A stretch of 52,016 nucleotides of DNA from SFWF01 sp045636705. Its GTDB lineage: Bacteria; Bacillota; Clostridia; Oscillospirales; Acutalibacteraceae. Of the stretch, positions 8,009-16,669 are shown piece after piece. Both the position numbers and the translations under genes were made by a program. The stretch covers positions 1 to 52,016 of the forward strand of contig JAZTYA010000035.1 of NCBI GenBank assembly GCA_045636705.1, given 5' to 3'. A model generated the notes under the pieces. That model worked only from the letters and a program-made list of their open reading frames with translations, made no database searches and was not told the DNA's origin. Position 1 is the stretch's first letter. Every line of letters starts with the position of its first letter.

Positions 8009-9346
8009 CTATTCAACTTCTGTTATATATTCGCTTAAACCATGGCTTTTTCTATATTCATTTATTCCTTCACCTACTATCTTCATAGTGCGGTTAAATG
8101 AAAGCTTGGCCGAGGAAACCTTTGTCATAACAAGCTTGTCCCAGTCTTCAACAAAGTTAATGTCTAAAGGTATAATCTTATATTGATTTTTGCCGTTAAC
8201 CCTTGTCATATCAACCCAAAGGGGAAGCACCGACACGTCTGATAAAACAACCTTGCCGTCACTGTATTTATCAAAAGTTACGCCAAGTATTATGCCGTCT
8301 TCGGTGTGACCGCTGTAGTTATCACTGTCCATCCTTTCTTTTCTTTGGTTTGATACAGTGTTGCCTGTAGAATAAAGACAAACGGTTTCGTGACCATTTT
8401 CACTTTTTAACGTCTCAATAGGCTCTAACACGTGAGGATGACCGCCAATAATTACGTCGTATCCCATATTGCAGATTTCCTGCGCCATTGTGGTCTGATA
8501 GGAGTTCGGCTTTCTTACGTATTCATTACCCCAATGTATATAAATCATGGTAGCCTCAGCGCCCTTTTGCTTCATTTCGTTAATAACGCTTTTAGCTTCG
8601 GCGTAAAATTCATCAAGCTTATAGTAGTCAAAGGTATTAACAAGCGGACCTGCTTCGGTTTTTAAAACGTTGCCGTTAAGAGCCTTTCTGCCGTCAGAAG
8701 TGGTGGTAGAATAGGTGTAGCAAACCATACCGATTTTAATACCGTTTATTTCCTTGATTGTATATAAGCTGTCACTTTCGGTCTGTCTTGTTCCAAGAAA
8801 GGGAACCGACTTTTCTTTCAAAACTTCCATAGTACGAACAAGCCCGTCAAAGCCTGTGTCGTAGGTGTGGTTGTTTGCGGTAAGCAGCATATCAATTCCA
8901 CCCGAAACGGCCGCATCAACAATAGAATCGGGACAGTTAAAAATAGGATATCCCGAGTAGGCACGACTATCACCCGCAAGGGTGACTTCAAGATTTGCAA
9001 CCATTAGGTCATACTCTTCAAAATAGGGCTTAACGGTTGTAAATATATCGGTAAAATCATAGCTTCCGTCACTCTGTAGAACACCTTTGAAAACAGGGTC
9101 GTGTATAAGCAAATCTCCCGTAGAACCAATAGATGCCGAGGCAATTTTATAAGGCTCTTTTTTTACGGATTCGGATGACACTTCATCGGAAACGTCGGGC
9201 TTTTCTACGTTTGGCGAATTGTTAAGCAAAGGATAAAGCGCACCTAAAAATCCAACCGAAATGACCGCTACTAAAAGGGTAAGAAGGATTCTTATCCTTT
9301 TTTGCCTTTTTATACGTTTGTGTCTTGCGTGTTTTTTATTAGCCAT
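8009..9346 (-). CDS. CapA-family (poly-gamma-glutamate capsule type) membrane-anchored phosphoesterase
   Basis: This protein of about 445 residues has a very basic N terminus, one membrane helix (about 22-42), an acidic linker, and then the calcineurin-like CapA fold outside the cell. Family motifs seen in order are STGDLLIHDP, VANLEVTL, LTANNHTYD, YIHWGNEY and IIGGHPHVLEP, which together form the probable metal site. CapA takes part in poly-gamma-glutamate export or anchoring in Bacillus, but many Clostridia carry lone CapA-like proteins of unknown role. No capB, capC or capE lies nearby, so capsule synthesis is not supported here. The start is ATG 9346 with TGGAG six bases upstream, preferred to the TTG four codons earlier. 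Confidence 0.82.
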   Translation of the reverse strand: MANKKHARHKRIKRQKRIRILLTLLVAVISVGFLGALYPLLNNSPNVEKPDVSDEVSSESVKKEPYKIASASIGSTGDLLIHDPVFKGVLQSDGSYDFTDIFTTVKPYFEEYDLMVANLEVTLAGDSRAYSGYPIFNCPDSIVDAAVSGGIDMLLTANNHTYDTGFDGLVRTMEVLKEKSVPFLGTRQTESDSLYTIKEINGIKIGMVCYTYSTTTSDGRKALNGNVLKTEAGPLVNTFDYYKLDEFYAEAKSVINEMKQKGAEATMIYIHWGNEYVRKPNSYQTTMAQEICNMGYDVIIGGHPHVLEPIETLKSENGHETVCLYSTGNTVSNQRKERMDSDNYSGHTEDGIILGVTFDKYSDGKVVLSDVSVLPLWVDMTRVNGKNQYKIIPLDINFVEDWDKLVMTKVSSAKLSFNRTMKIVGEGINEYRKSHGLSEYITEVE

Positions 9347-9377
9347 TATAAACTCCAAAATAAAATTCTTTTAAATT

Positions 9378-9441
9378 ATTATATCAAAGTCTAATATTAT
9401 TTTCAATTACTATTGATAAAAAGTTAACTTTATAGTACAAT
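9378..9441. promoter_or_regulatory. Back-to-back promoters of the CapA-like gene and pcrA
   Basis: On the minus strand, TTGAAA (9401-9406) and TATAAT (9378-9383) are 17 bp apart and point to the CapA-like gene. On the plus strand, TTGATA (9413-9418) and TACAAT (9436-9441) are 17 bp apart and point to pcrA. The -35 boxes are only six bases apart. Confidence 0.75.
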
Positions 9442-9480
9442 TAAGAGGATAATAATTTTATTAACAGATAGGAATAAAAA

Positions 9481-11865
9481 ATGACCCCAAACGAATTTAA
9501 AGTGCTTAAAAAAGCCGTAATAGAAAAAGAGTTCTCTTCCATGAATGATATGCAGTTTAAGGCCGTAACTAAGGTTAACGGTCCTGTTTTGGTGCTTGCA
9601 GGCGCAGGAAGCGGAAAGACTACCGTGCTTGTAAACAGAATAGCATATTTAATTAAATACGGCGATGCATACAATACCGAATTTGTGCCCGAATTCACAG
9701 ATGAGGACGTAGCTTTAGCCGAAAACTATTTAAAGGACGAAACTGCTACTATGCCTGATTTGTGGTCGCTATCTTACCGTGCCGCAAAGCCTTGGGAAAT
9801 TTTGGCAATTACCTTTACGAACAAGGCGGCAAACGAGTTAAAGGAAAGAATTGCCGCAAAGCTTGGCAGCGAGCAAAGCGGTGTTTGGGCAGGAACGTTT
9901 CACTCGGTTTGCGGAAAGATTTTGCGCCGTTTTTCGGATAGAATTGGCTACACTTCAAACTTTACGATTTATGATACAGACGACCAAAAAAGGCTTATAA
10001 AGGATATAATGAAACAGGCAAACCTTGATGAAAAGGTTTTAAACCCAAAGGCGGTAATTAACGCGATTTCCTCGGCAAAGGAAAAACTAATGGATGCCGA
10101 AAGCTATAAAAACTCGGTCGGCGACGACTATAGAAACAAAATGATAGCGGCAATCTATTCAAGATACGAGGAAAGACTTCTTGCCGCCGATGCTATGGAC
10201 TTTGACGGTATGATATTTAATACCGTCAAGCTTTTAAGTGAATATGAAGATATTAAAGACTATTATGGCAGCCGTTTTAAATACGTAATGGTCGACGAGT
10301 ATCAGGACACAAACTACGCCCAGTATATACTTGTTAAGCTTTTGTCGGAAAATCATAACAACCTTTGCGTTGTGGGTGATGACGACCAGAGTATTTACAA
10401 GTTCCGTGGCGCTACCATTGAAAATATACTTAACTTTGAAAAGCATTATAAAAATGCTACCGTAATTAAGCTTGAACAAAACTATCGTTCAACAGGTAAT
10501 ATCCTTGATGCTGCAAATGCCGTAATTTCCAACAATATCGGCAGAAAGGGCAAAAACCTTTGGACTGCAAGCGGAAAAGGAGAAAAAATAACCCATTACA
10601 CCGCTCAGGATGAAAGCGACGAGGCAAAATATGTTGCGAACACCATTCTTGATAACGTTAAAAACGGTGAAAAGTTTTCAGACCACGCTATTCTTTACAG
10701 AATGAATGCGCAGTCGAGTTCGATAGAAAACGTCTTTGCAAGAAGTGCTATAAGCTACAAGGTAATAGGCGGTCACAAGTTCTTCGACCGAAAAGAAATC
10801 AAGGACGTTTTGGCTTATTTGCACCTTGTTGATAATTTCAAGGATGATATAAGGCTTAAAAGAATTATAAACGAGCCTAAGCGTTCGATAGGAGATACCA
10901 CCGTTTCAAAAGCGGAAGAAATTGCTACCAGCCTTGGTGTCAGCATATTTGAGGTAATAAAAGAAGCCTACGAGTATCCCATTCTTTCTCGTGCCGCATC
11001 AAAGCTTTATGAATTTACCCAAATGATAGAGAGATTAAGCCTTGCAGCAAAGGAACAGTCTGTTCACGAAGTGTTTGACCTAATGCTTAAAGAAACAGGC
11101 TACCTTGACGCTTTGATAGCCGAAGGTCCCGAAGGACAGGACAGAGCCGAAAACGTTAAGGAATTAGCTTCGGGCATTATGCAGTATGAGCTTGAAAATG
11201 ATAATGCAACCCTTTCGGGATATTTAGAGGAAATCTCTCTTTTTAGTGACATCGATAACTATAACTCCGACTTTGATTCGGTGGTTATGATGACGGTTCA
11301 CTCTGCAAAGGGACTTGAATTTAAAAACGTCTTCTTAGTAGGCATGGAAGAGGGCATCTTCCCGGGAAATCAGACCATTTATTCAACACCGGATGAAATG
11401 GAAGAGGAACGCCGCCTTGCCTACGTTGCAATTACGAGAGCTAAAGAAAGACTTTATATTTCTAATGCCGACCTTCGTATGCTTTACGGCTCAACAAGTC
11501 GGAACAAGCCTTCTCGTTTTGTTATGGAAATTCCGGGAGATTTACTTGAGGTTAAGGGAATGTCGCTTAGAAGACAGGAATTTTCAAAAAGCTATAACTC
11601 AGATTCCTTTACAAGAGGAACAGGCAATTCATATTCCAAGCCCGCTTACGATTATAGTAAGGTGTTCTCCGGAGCCGGTGTAGCAAAACCAAAGACCGCA
11701 CCTTGCGAATACACCGTAGGTATGTTGGTTGAGCACAAAACGTTTGGTAAGGGTATGATTTTAAAGGTTACTCCAATGGGCAACGATGCTATGCTTGAAA
11801 TAGCCTTTGATACTGTTGGAACAAAGAAGATTATGGCAGGATTTGCCAAATTAACCAAGGGGTGA
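9481..11865 (+). CDS. pcrA: ATP-dependent DNA helicase PcrA/UvrD
   Basis: This 794-residue superfamily 1A helicase unwinds DNA 3' to 5' in nucleotide excision and mismatch repair and clears recombination intermediates. Walker A is AGAGSGKT (41-48). AITFTNKAANEL is motif Ia, MVDEYQDTN is Walker B, VVGDDDQSIYKFRG is motif III, LEQNYRS is motif IV, MTVHSAKGLEF is motif V and AYVAITRAKERL is motif VI. The C-terminal 55 residues (from about 738) are the Tudor-like domain that binds RNA polymerase in Bacillus PcrA. The segment between motifs I and Ia (about 61-105) is some 35-40 residues longer than in E. coli UvrD. The ribosome site is weak. It leads an operon with a membrane protein and rlmD. Confidence 0.95.
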   Translation: MTPNEFKVLKKAVIEKEFSSMNDMQFKAVTKVNGPVLVLAGAGSGKTTVLVNRIAYLIKYGDAYNTEFVPEFTDEDVALAENYLKDETATMPDLWSLSYRAAKPWEILAITFTNKAANELKERIAAKLGSEQSGVWAGTFHSVCGKILRRFSDRIGYTSNFTIYDTDDQKRLIKDIMKQANLDEKVLNPKAVINAISSAKEKLMDAESYKNSVGDDYRNKMIAAIYSRYEERLLAADAMDFDGMIFNTVKLLSEYEDIKDYYGSRFKYVMVDEYQDTNYAQYILVKLLSENHNNLCVVGDDDQSIYKFRGATIENILNFEKHYKNATVIKLEQNYRSTGNILDAANAVISNNIGRKGKNLWTASGKGEKITHYTAQDESDEAKYVANTILDNVKNGEKFSDHAILYRMNAQSSSIENVFARSAISYKVIGGHKFFDRKEIKDVLAYLHLVDNFKDDIRLKRIINEPKRSIGDTTVSKAEEIATSLGVSIFEVIKEAYEYPILSRAASKLYEFTQMIERLSLAAKEQSVHEVFDLMLKETGYLDALIAEGPEGQDRAENVKELASGIMQYELENDNATLSGYLEEISLFSDIDNYNSDFDSVVMMTVHSAKGLEFKNVFLVGMEEGIFPGNQTIYSTPDEMEEERRLAYVAITRAKERLYISNADLRMLYGSTSRNKPSRFVMEIPGDLLEVKGMSLRRQEFSKSYNSDSFTRGTGNSYSKPAYDYSKVFSGAGVAKPKTAPCEYTVGMLVEHKTFGKGMILKVTPMGNDAMLEIAFDTVGTKKIMAGFAKLTKG

Positions 11866-11871
11866 AAATAA

Positions 11872-12681
11872 ATGCTACCTAGCAGAATGCCGTCAGTAGC
11901 AGCTGTAAAAAGCACCGTTAAAAGCAGCTTAAAGGGAAGATGGCCCGAGGCGATAGCCACAGGGCTTTTGCCACTTTTTGCTTTTTACTTTTTTAATCTT
12001 TCGGCATCGGTAATATCGCCGATATTAAAGGGATATGAAAATTATTTGTTAATAGCAATATTGCTTTTATCCGTCGTGTTTGTAGTTTTACCCTTGTTTT
12101 TCGGAGTGTTGCGCTATTTTTGGCGAATAACCGATGGCGCAGAAGAAGAGATATCAACAGCCTTTCACTTTTTTAAAAGCAAAAGTCTTTATCTTAGAAG
12201 TCTAAAATTAACACTTGTAATTTCTTTTAAAATAGGCGTGGTGTTCTTCCTTTGCTTAATTCCTTTCTTTGCGGTAGAGCTTTTTTCTCAGTTTTTGGTT
12301 TATGATATTTTTAAGGAAGCATTACCTGTATGGGCAATAAATATTTCTGCATTTAAGAGCCTTTTTTATAACTTCGGAAGCTTCTTCGCTTTCGCAATTT
12401 CTCTTCGATATTATCTAATTCCCGTAATAGCCGTAATGGATGAAAACTTGCTCGTCTTAGAGGCGGTGCACATTTCTACAACCGTTGCTAAAAGAAGTTT
12501 TTCGTCCTTTTCAGCGCTTATCTTTTCTTGTCTTGGTTGGATAGCACTTTCAATTCTTGTTTTACCGCAGATTTACACAGTGCCGTTTTTGCTCGGTTGC
12601 TATGTCGTCCATTCAAGATTTGCTTTAGTAAACTATAACCTTAACCTTGAATTTCAAGAAAAAAACAGGTTTAACGCGTAA
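11872..12681 (+). CDS. Multi-pass membrane protein of unknown function
   Basis: This 269-residue protein has a short cytoplasmic start with basic residues (SSLKGRWPEA) and then about six hydrophobic segments: near 28-50, 60-82, 115-140, 165-188, 215-235 and 238-255. No enzyme, transporter or binding motif was recognised. The general pattern, with repeated amphipathic stretches between paired helices, recalls the DUF975/YciC type of integral membrane protein, but that is only an impression. It starts six bases after pcrA behind GGGGTG and is followed 20 bases later by rlmD, so it is co-transcribed with DNA and RNA maintenance genes. The context gives no specific clue to its job. Confidence 0.65.
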   Translation: MLPSRMPSVAAVKSTVKSSLKGRWPEAIATGLLPLFAFYFFNLSASVISPILKGYENYLLIAILLLSVVFVVLPLFFGVLRYFWRITDGAEEEISTAFHFFKSKSLYLRSLKLTLVISFKIGVVFFLCLIPFFAVELFSQFLVYDIFKEALPVWAINISAFKSLFYNFGSFFAFAISLRYYLIPVIAVMDENLLVLEAVHISTTVAKRSFSSFSALIFSCLGWIALSILVLPQIYTVPFLLGCYVVHSRFALVNYNLNLEFQEKNRFNA

Positions 12682-12701
12682 TTTTTATTTCGGGTGTGAA
12701 A

Positions 12702-14051
12702 ATGAAAAAGAACGACCAAATAACTTTAGAAATAACCGCAATGTCAAGTGAAGGTAGCGGAATAGGAAGACATGAAGGGATAGCAGTCTTTGTCCCATTG
12801 ACCGCTGTCGGCGACACCGTAGAGGTTTTGATTTTAAAGGTTAAATCAAACCTGGCCTTTGGAAAACTTTTAAATATAATCAAGCCCTCGGCAGACCGAG
12901 AAGAAAATACCTGCGCTGCATTTTCAAAATGCGGAGGATGTGTTTATAGACACATTTCTTATCCAAACGAGTGTGAAATAAAGCAAAAAAGGGTAGAGGA
13001 CGCGTTTTTGCGAATAGGCGGCATAGATAAAAAGGCCGAGCCCATACAGTTCGGAAAACCGTTGCGCTATCGTAACAAGGCACAGTATCCCGTTAATGAA
13101 AATGGTATTTGCGGATTTTTTGCCAATCATTCGCATCGTATAATTCCTTGTGGTGATTGCCTTCTTCAACCTGAAGAATTCAAGAAAATATCGGCAGTTT
13201 TTGAAGAATTTATAAAAGAAAAAGCCCTGCCTATTTACAATGAAGAAACAGGCAAGGGACTTATAAGGCATCTTTATATTCGCAAAGCAGAGGTAACAGG
13301 GGAAATAATGGTGTCTATCGTTATAAACGGTAAAACATTACCCTTTGCAGAAGAACTTGTAACGAGGCTAAAAGAAGAAATAGGGGAGCCTGTTAAAACG
13401 GTCGTTTTAAATAAAAATACCGAAAAGACCAACGTCATTTTAGGAAAAAAACAGGAAACGCTTTTTGGCGACGGATATATCTACGATGAGCTTTTAGGAG
13501 TAAAGGTAAGACTTAATCCCTTGTCCTTCTATCAGGTAAACCACGATATGGCGGAAAGGCTTTATAAAAAGGCGGCAGAGTATGCCGATGCAATTAATAA
13601 AACCGTTTTAGACCTTTATTGCGGAGCCGGTACGATAGGGCTTTCTATGGCAAAAAAGGCAAAGCAGATAATAGGCGTGGAGATTATCCCCGAAGCTGTA
13701 AACGATGCTAAATTTAATGCAGAACTCAATAAAATAGACAACGCAAGGTTTATCTGCGGCGATGCCGCCGATGCCGCAAAGGAGCTTAAAAGGGAAAACA
13801 TAAAACCTGATGCGGTTATTTTAGACCCGCCAAGAAAGGGATGCGCAGAGGAGCTTTTAAACATAGTGGCAAAGGATTTTTGCCCCGAAAAATTAGTCTA
13901 TGTGTCTTGCGACCCTGCAACCCTTGCCCGCGATGCTAAAATATTAGCCGAACTGGGCTACAGACTAGAAGAATATACCCCGTTCGACCTCTTCCCAAGA
14001 ACCCACCACGTAGAAACGGTAGCACTGTTTTTACGCAGTATAAAATCTTAA
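12702..14051 (+). CDS. rlmD: 23S rRNA (uracil-5-)-methyltransferase, RlmD/RlmCD type
   Basis: This protein of about 449 residues methylates carbon 5 of a uridine in 23S rRNA using S-adenosylmethionine. The N terminus is a TRAM RNA-binding domain (about 3-60). A four-Cys iron-sulphur site follows (CAAFSKCGGCVY plus a Cys in the HIIPCGDCLL region). The C-terminal Rossmann domain holds DLYCGAGTIGLSMA for cofactor binding, ILDPPRKGC, and YVSCDPATLARD with the catalytic Cys. The preferred start is ATG 12702, five bases after GGGTG; an in-frame GTG lies at 12696. Firmicutes homologues often modify both U747 and U1939, so the exact target is not certain. It is the last gene of the pcrA operon. Confidence 0.9.
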   Translation: MKKNDQITLEITAMSSEGSGIGRHEGIAVFVPLTAVGDTVEVLILKVKSNLAFGKLLNIIKPSADREENTCAAFSKCGGCVYRHISYPNECEIKQKRVEDAFLRIGGIDKKAEPIQFGKPLRYRNKAQYPVNENGICGFFANHSHRIIPCGDCLLQPEEFKKISAVFEEFIKEKALPIYNEETGKGLIRHLYIRKAEVTGEIMVSIVINGKTLPFAEELVTRLKEEIGEPVKTVVLNKNTEKTNVILGKKQETLFGDGYIYDELLGVKVRLNPLSFYQVNHDMAERLYKKAAEYADAINKTVLDLYCGAGTIGLSMAKKAKQIIGVEIIPEAVNDAKFNAELNKIDNARFICGDAADAAKELKRENIKPDAVILDPPRKGCAEELLNIVAKDFCPEKLVYVSCDPATLARDAKILAELGYRLEEYTPFDLFPRTHHVETVALFLRSIKS

Positions 14052-14054
14052 CAA

Positions 14055-14090
14055 AAAAGCTATGGGCGAATTCCCATAGCTTTTATTTTT
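14055..14090. terminator. Terminator of the pcrA-rlmD operon
   Basis: A 12-bp perfect stem (14055-14066 with 14073-14084) with loop CGAATT is followed by a T-rich tract. A-rich sequence on the left means it can also serve the minus-strand gene that converges from the right. Confidence 0.9.
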
Positions 14091-14172
14091 TATCTTGTTG
14101 ACAATCCATTTAATAAGGAAAACTCCGCTTATAATAACCGAAACTTTCTTTATATATTTCTTCACCTTAAAA

Positions 14173-14907
14173 TCATTTAAGCTTTTCAGCGTGAAGACCT
14201 GAACAGGAGATGGGTTCGTTGCCCATATAAAGATGCGAGGTGTCTGCAATTCCTGCAAAAATTCCGTGAGCTATCGGGCGAGCCTTAATATGTTGTTCCA
14301 TATAAAGGGTGGTAACCGAAGAGGTTGGAATAAAAATACTGTTCCAAAGTGCAATAGGTGGCATATTCATAACGTGGGCAATTATTGCGGTGCCAACACC
14401 ACCATGGCAGAAAAGAGCGATGGTATCATCTGGCTTAGCCACCTTTTCGTCTATCTTGAAAAGTTTGCCATCAAAGGTATATCCGTGAGCCTTCATAAGC
14501 GTATCGAAACCTTTGTTTACAATGTCAAGCTTCTTAGAAATTTGTGTCCCCTTTACAATGTCGCTTTCGGTCCAGTGGTTTATATCATAGTTCTTAGGGT
14601 CGGCAGTCCAAAGTTCAGGGGGAATATTCCATTCAGAGCGCATATTTTTATAGTAGTCGGTGTTATATGGAGTAATAAGCATAGGAGGAAGTTCGTGAAG
14701 CCAAGGAAGAACGGTGTAATCAAGCCCTAATCTTTTAGAGGTGGGCTCGGCAGTTCTCATAGCTCTGCCACATGGCGAAGAATAAATATGGGTAACACCT
14801 TCCTTTTCTAACTTATCGGCTAAAAGATTTGCTTCCCTAAAACCTTTTTCGGTTAACGAGTCAAGCTCATAATCAGGGTCGCCGTGGCGAATAATTAAAA
14901 CTCTCAT
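14173..14907 (-). CDS. Histidine phosphatase family protein
   Basis: This 244-residue protein belongs to the phosphoglycerate mutase-like histidine phosphatases. LIIRHGDPD carries the phospho-accepting His8, SSPCGRAMRTA gives a phosphate-binding Arg, and ALFCHGGVG gives the second catalytic His near residue 170. No signal peptide is seen. The family contains sugar-phosphate and nucleotide phosphatases as well as cofactor-dependent mutases. The RHGDPD version and the long middle insert (about 85-135) do not match the classic mutase, so a phosphatase of unknown substrate is the safer call. The start ATG 14907 has AAGGAG eight bases upstream. The gene stands alone with its own promoter. Confidence 0.82.
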   Translation of the reverse strand: MRVLIIRHGDPDYELDSLTEKGFREANLLADKLEKEGVTHIYSSPCGRAMRTAEPTSKRLGLDYTVLPWLHELPPMLITPYNTDYYKNMRSEWNIPPELWTADPKNYDINHWTESDIVKGTQISKKLDIVNKGFDTLMKAHGYTFDGKLFKIDEKVAKPDDTIALFCHGGVGTAIIAHVMNMPPIALWNSIFIPTSSVTTLYMEQHIKARPIAHGIFAGIADTSHLYMGNEPISCSGLHAEKLK

Positions 14908-14940
14908 TAAGAAAACTCCTTAAACTGCTTTATATTGAAA

Positions 14941-14969
14941 ATAATATCATAGTTTAAAGGCTTTTGCAA
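14941..14969 (-). promoter_or_regulatory. Promoter of the histidine phosphatase gene
   Basis: Read on the minus strand, TTGCAA (14964-14969) and TATTAT (14941-14946) are 17 bp apart, about 34 bp before the start codon. Confidence 0.65.
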
Positions 14970-15074
14970 ATTAAAATACTAATTTGTTGAATTAAAACTA
15001 AACTTATGATAAAATTAAAAAGAAGTATTATGTGGTTTTGTTGCACAGAAAAAATTAAAAACAAAAATACCATA

Positions 15075-15116
15075 TTTACTTATCTTTCATACGTGTTATA
15101 ATGCATGTAGTATAAT
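15075..15116 (+). promoter_or_regulatory. Probable promoter of the corrinoid operon
   Basis: TATAAT occurs at 15097-15102, with a poor -35 (TTTACT, 15075-15080) 16 bp upstream. A second TATAAT lies at 15111-15116 without a -35. A weak -35 with a perfect -10 is what an activator-dependent promoter looks like, which fits control by the AraC-type protein encoded just downstream. No clear activator half-sites were found. Confidence 0.45.
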
Positions 15117-15152
15117 TGCCTTTGTTGTGGTGAAGTTAAGGGGGTGTCCCGA

Positions 15153-16667
15153 ATGAACAAACTACCGAAAAACGCCATTGTTTTTAGGCAAATTACCGAG
15201 CACGAAAACATTTATAATAGCGAGTTTAATATTTCCTATCTTAACACGAGCGATTTCGTCGAAATATGCGTGGTTACAAAGGGTATCGGGATACTCAAAA
15301 TCCTGAACGAAGAGAACGAGTGCCGAAAGGGCGATATGTATATCTTCGGTGGCGGTGTTCCTCATGGATATTTTGCGAAAAGCGAAGAGGAAAAGCCGAC
15401 CGTTTGCACAATCGCATTTAACCCTTTGGAACTTTTCCACGGCGAAATAGCAAATCCTGAAAGTAAGCGTTTTTGTTATGGCGTCTTCAGGGATGGATTC
15501 CCGCTTTCCTATGCGCTTCTTAACTCGAAGGCGATGGCAAGGTTTGAACAAACAAGCCAAAGCATAGAGGAAGAAATACGACAAAACGAGCTTGAGTGGA
15601 AAGAAGCGGTTAAATCACATATTGCTCTCTTACTTATTGAGGTTAGCCGCTACATAGATATGGCAGATACCGAAATGAACGAGAATCCGAAGGAATGGAT
15701 AATTCTTTCTGCCGCAATGAGAGAAATTGTTGATAAATGCAGTGATAGTGAAATGACCCTTGAAAGCATTGCTTCAACACTTTTTGTCAGCAAATCTCAT
15801 CTAAGTCGTGTCTTCCAAAAGGTAACGGGCGAAGCCTTTTCTGACTATGTAAGAAACGTCAGAATTAGTCGCGCTTGCAACCTTCTTACCAACACAAACC
15901 TTCGAAATGAAGAAATTGTCAGAGAGTGCGGACTTAAAGATATTCCTTCGTTTTACAAAATTTTCAAAACTTATATGGGAATGACCCCATATCAATATAG
16001 GATGTCAAATCAAAATCAAAAAGGAGAAACAGCAATGAGCATGTATCTTGAAATTTCCGAAAACCTTCAAAAAGGTAAAGCAAAAATCGTTAAGGAGTTA
16101 GTTGAACAAGCAGTTGAGCAAGGTCTTCCTGCTATCCAAATCCTAAACGAAGGCTTAATTTCCGGTATGAATATTATCGGTGAAAAATTTAAGAACAATA
16201 AGGTTTACGTTCCTGAGGTTCTAATGGCTGCAAGGTCCATGAATATGGGAATGCAGGTTTTAAAGCCTTTACTTATTGAAGATGGCGTAGAAGCAGTGGG
16301 CAAGGTTTGTATCGGTACTGTTCAGGGCGACCTTCATGACATTGGTAAGAACCTAGTTAAGATGATGATGGAAGGCAAGGGCCTTGAGGTTGTAGACCTT
16401 GGAACCGACGTTTCGGCTGAGGCTTTTGTTAAGGGCGCTATTGAGAATGACTGTCAGATTATCTGCTGTTCTGCTCTTCTTACCACTACAATGGAAGTAA
16501 TGGCAGACGTTGTTAAGGAAGCAGAAAAAGCAGGCATCAGAGATAAGGTTAAGATTATGGTTGGCGGAGCTCCCGTTACTGAGGAATTCTGCAAACAAAT
16601 CGGCGCAGATAAATACTCGTTAGATGCGGCTTCAGCTGCAGATGCTGCGGTTGAATTCTGCAAATAA
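15153..16667 (+). CDS. AraC-type regulator fused in frame to a methyltransferase corrinoid protein
   Basis: This chain of about 504 residues joins two proteins that normally are separate. Residues about 1-150 are a cupin-like sensor (KGDMYIFGGGVPHGYF), and about 190-285 hold two AraC helix-turn-helices (LFVSKSHLSRVFQKVTGE, then IPSFYKIFKTYMGMTPYQYR). After a short NQNQKGETA linker, the last 210 residues are a full MtaC/MtbC-like corrinoid protein: a four-helix cap, then GDLHDIGKNLV (base-off His motif), SALLTTTM and GGAPVTEEF. An ATG at 16035 behind AAGGAG could also start the corrinoid part alone. The start is ATG 15153, eight bases after AAGGGGG. Fusion is what the sequence shows. Whether the cell uses the fusion, the free corrinoid protein or both is open. 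Confidence 0.88.
   Translation: MNKLPKNAIVFRQITEHENIYNSEFNISYLNTSDFVEICVVTKGIGILKILNEENECRKGDMYIFGGGVPHGYFAKSEEEKPTVCTIAFNPLELFHGEIANPESKRFCYGVFRDGFPLSYALLNSKAMARFEQTSQSIEEEIRQNELEWKEAVKSHIALLLIEVSRYIDMADTEMNENPKEWIILSAAMREIVDKCSDSEMTLESIASTLFVSKSHLSRVFQKVTGEAFSDYVRNVRISRACNLLTNTNLRNEEIVRECGLKDIPSFYKIFKTYMGMTPYQYRMSNQNQKGETAMSMYLEISENLQKGKAKIVKELVEQAVEQGLPAIQILNEGLISGMNIIGEKFKNNKVYVPEVLMAARSMNMGMQVLKPLLIEDGVEAVGKVCIGTVQGDLHDIGKNLVKMMMEGKGLEVVDLGTDVSAEAFVKGAIENDCQIICCSALLTTTMEVMADVVKEAEKAGIRDKVKIMVGGAPVTEEFCKQIGADKYSLDAASAADAAVEFCK
16021..16037 (+). promoter_or_regulatory. Internal ribosome binding site and start for the free corrinoid protein
   Basis: AAGGAG (16021-16026) lies eight bases before ATG 16035, in frame inside the AraC-corrinoid gene. 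Initiation here would give a 210-residue protein (16035-16667), the normal length of MtaC/MtbC-type corrinoid proteins. Two CAA codons just upstream (16011 and 16017) would each become TAA stops by one C-to-T change. Confidence 0.7.
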
Positions 16668-16669
16668 AA

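Noticed and set aside
14031..14140. Possible small basic single-helix protein on the minus strand after the histidine phosphatase (KKYIKKVSVIISGVFLIKW)
   Set aside because: The hydrophobic pattern is attractive, but the frame runs through the terminator stem and into the 3' end of rlmD before stopping, and its start is only a GTG within AAGGTG.
14233..14730. Plus-strand frame of 165 residues opposite the histidine phosphatase
   Set aside because: The minus-strand protein carries clear catalytic motifs with promoter and ribosome site. The plus-strand product matches no pattern.
16035..16667. Annotating the corrinoid protein as a wholly separate gene
   Set aside because: No stop codon separates it from the AraC part, so it is recorded as part of the fusion with an internal start noted.
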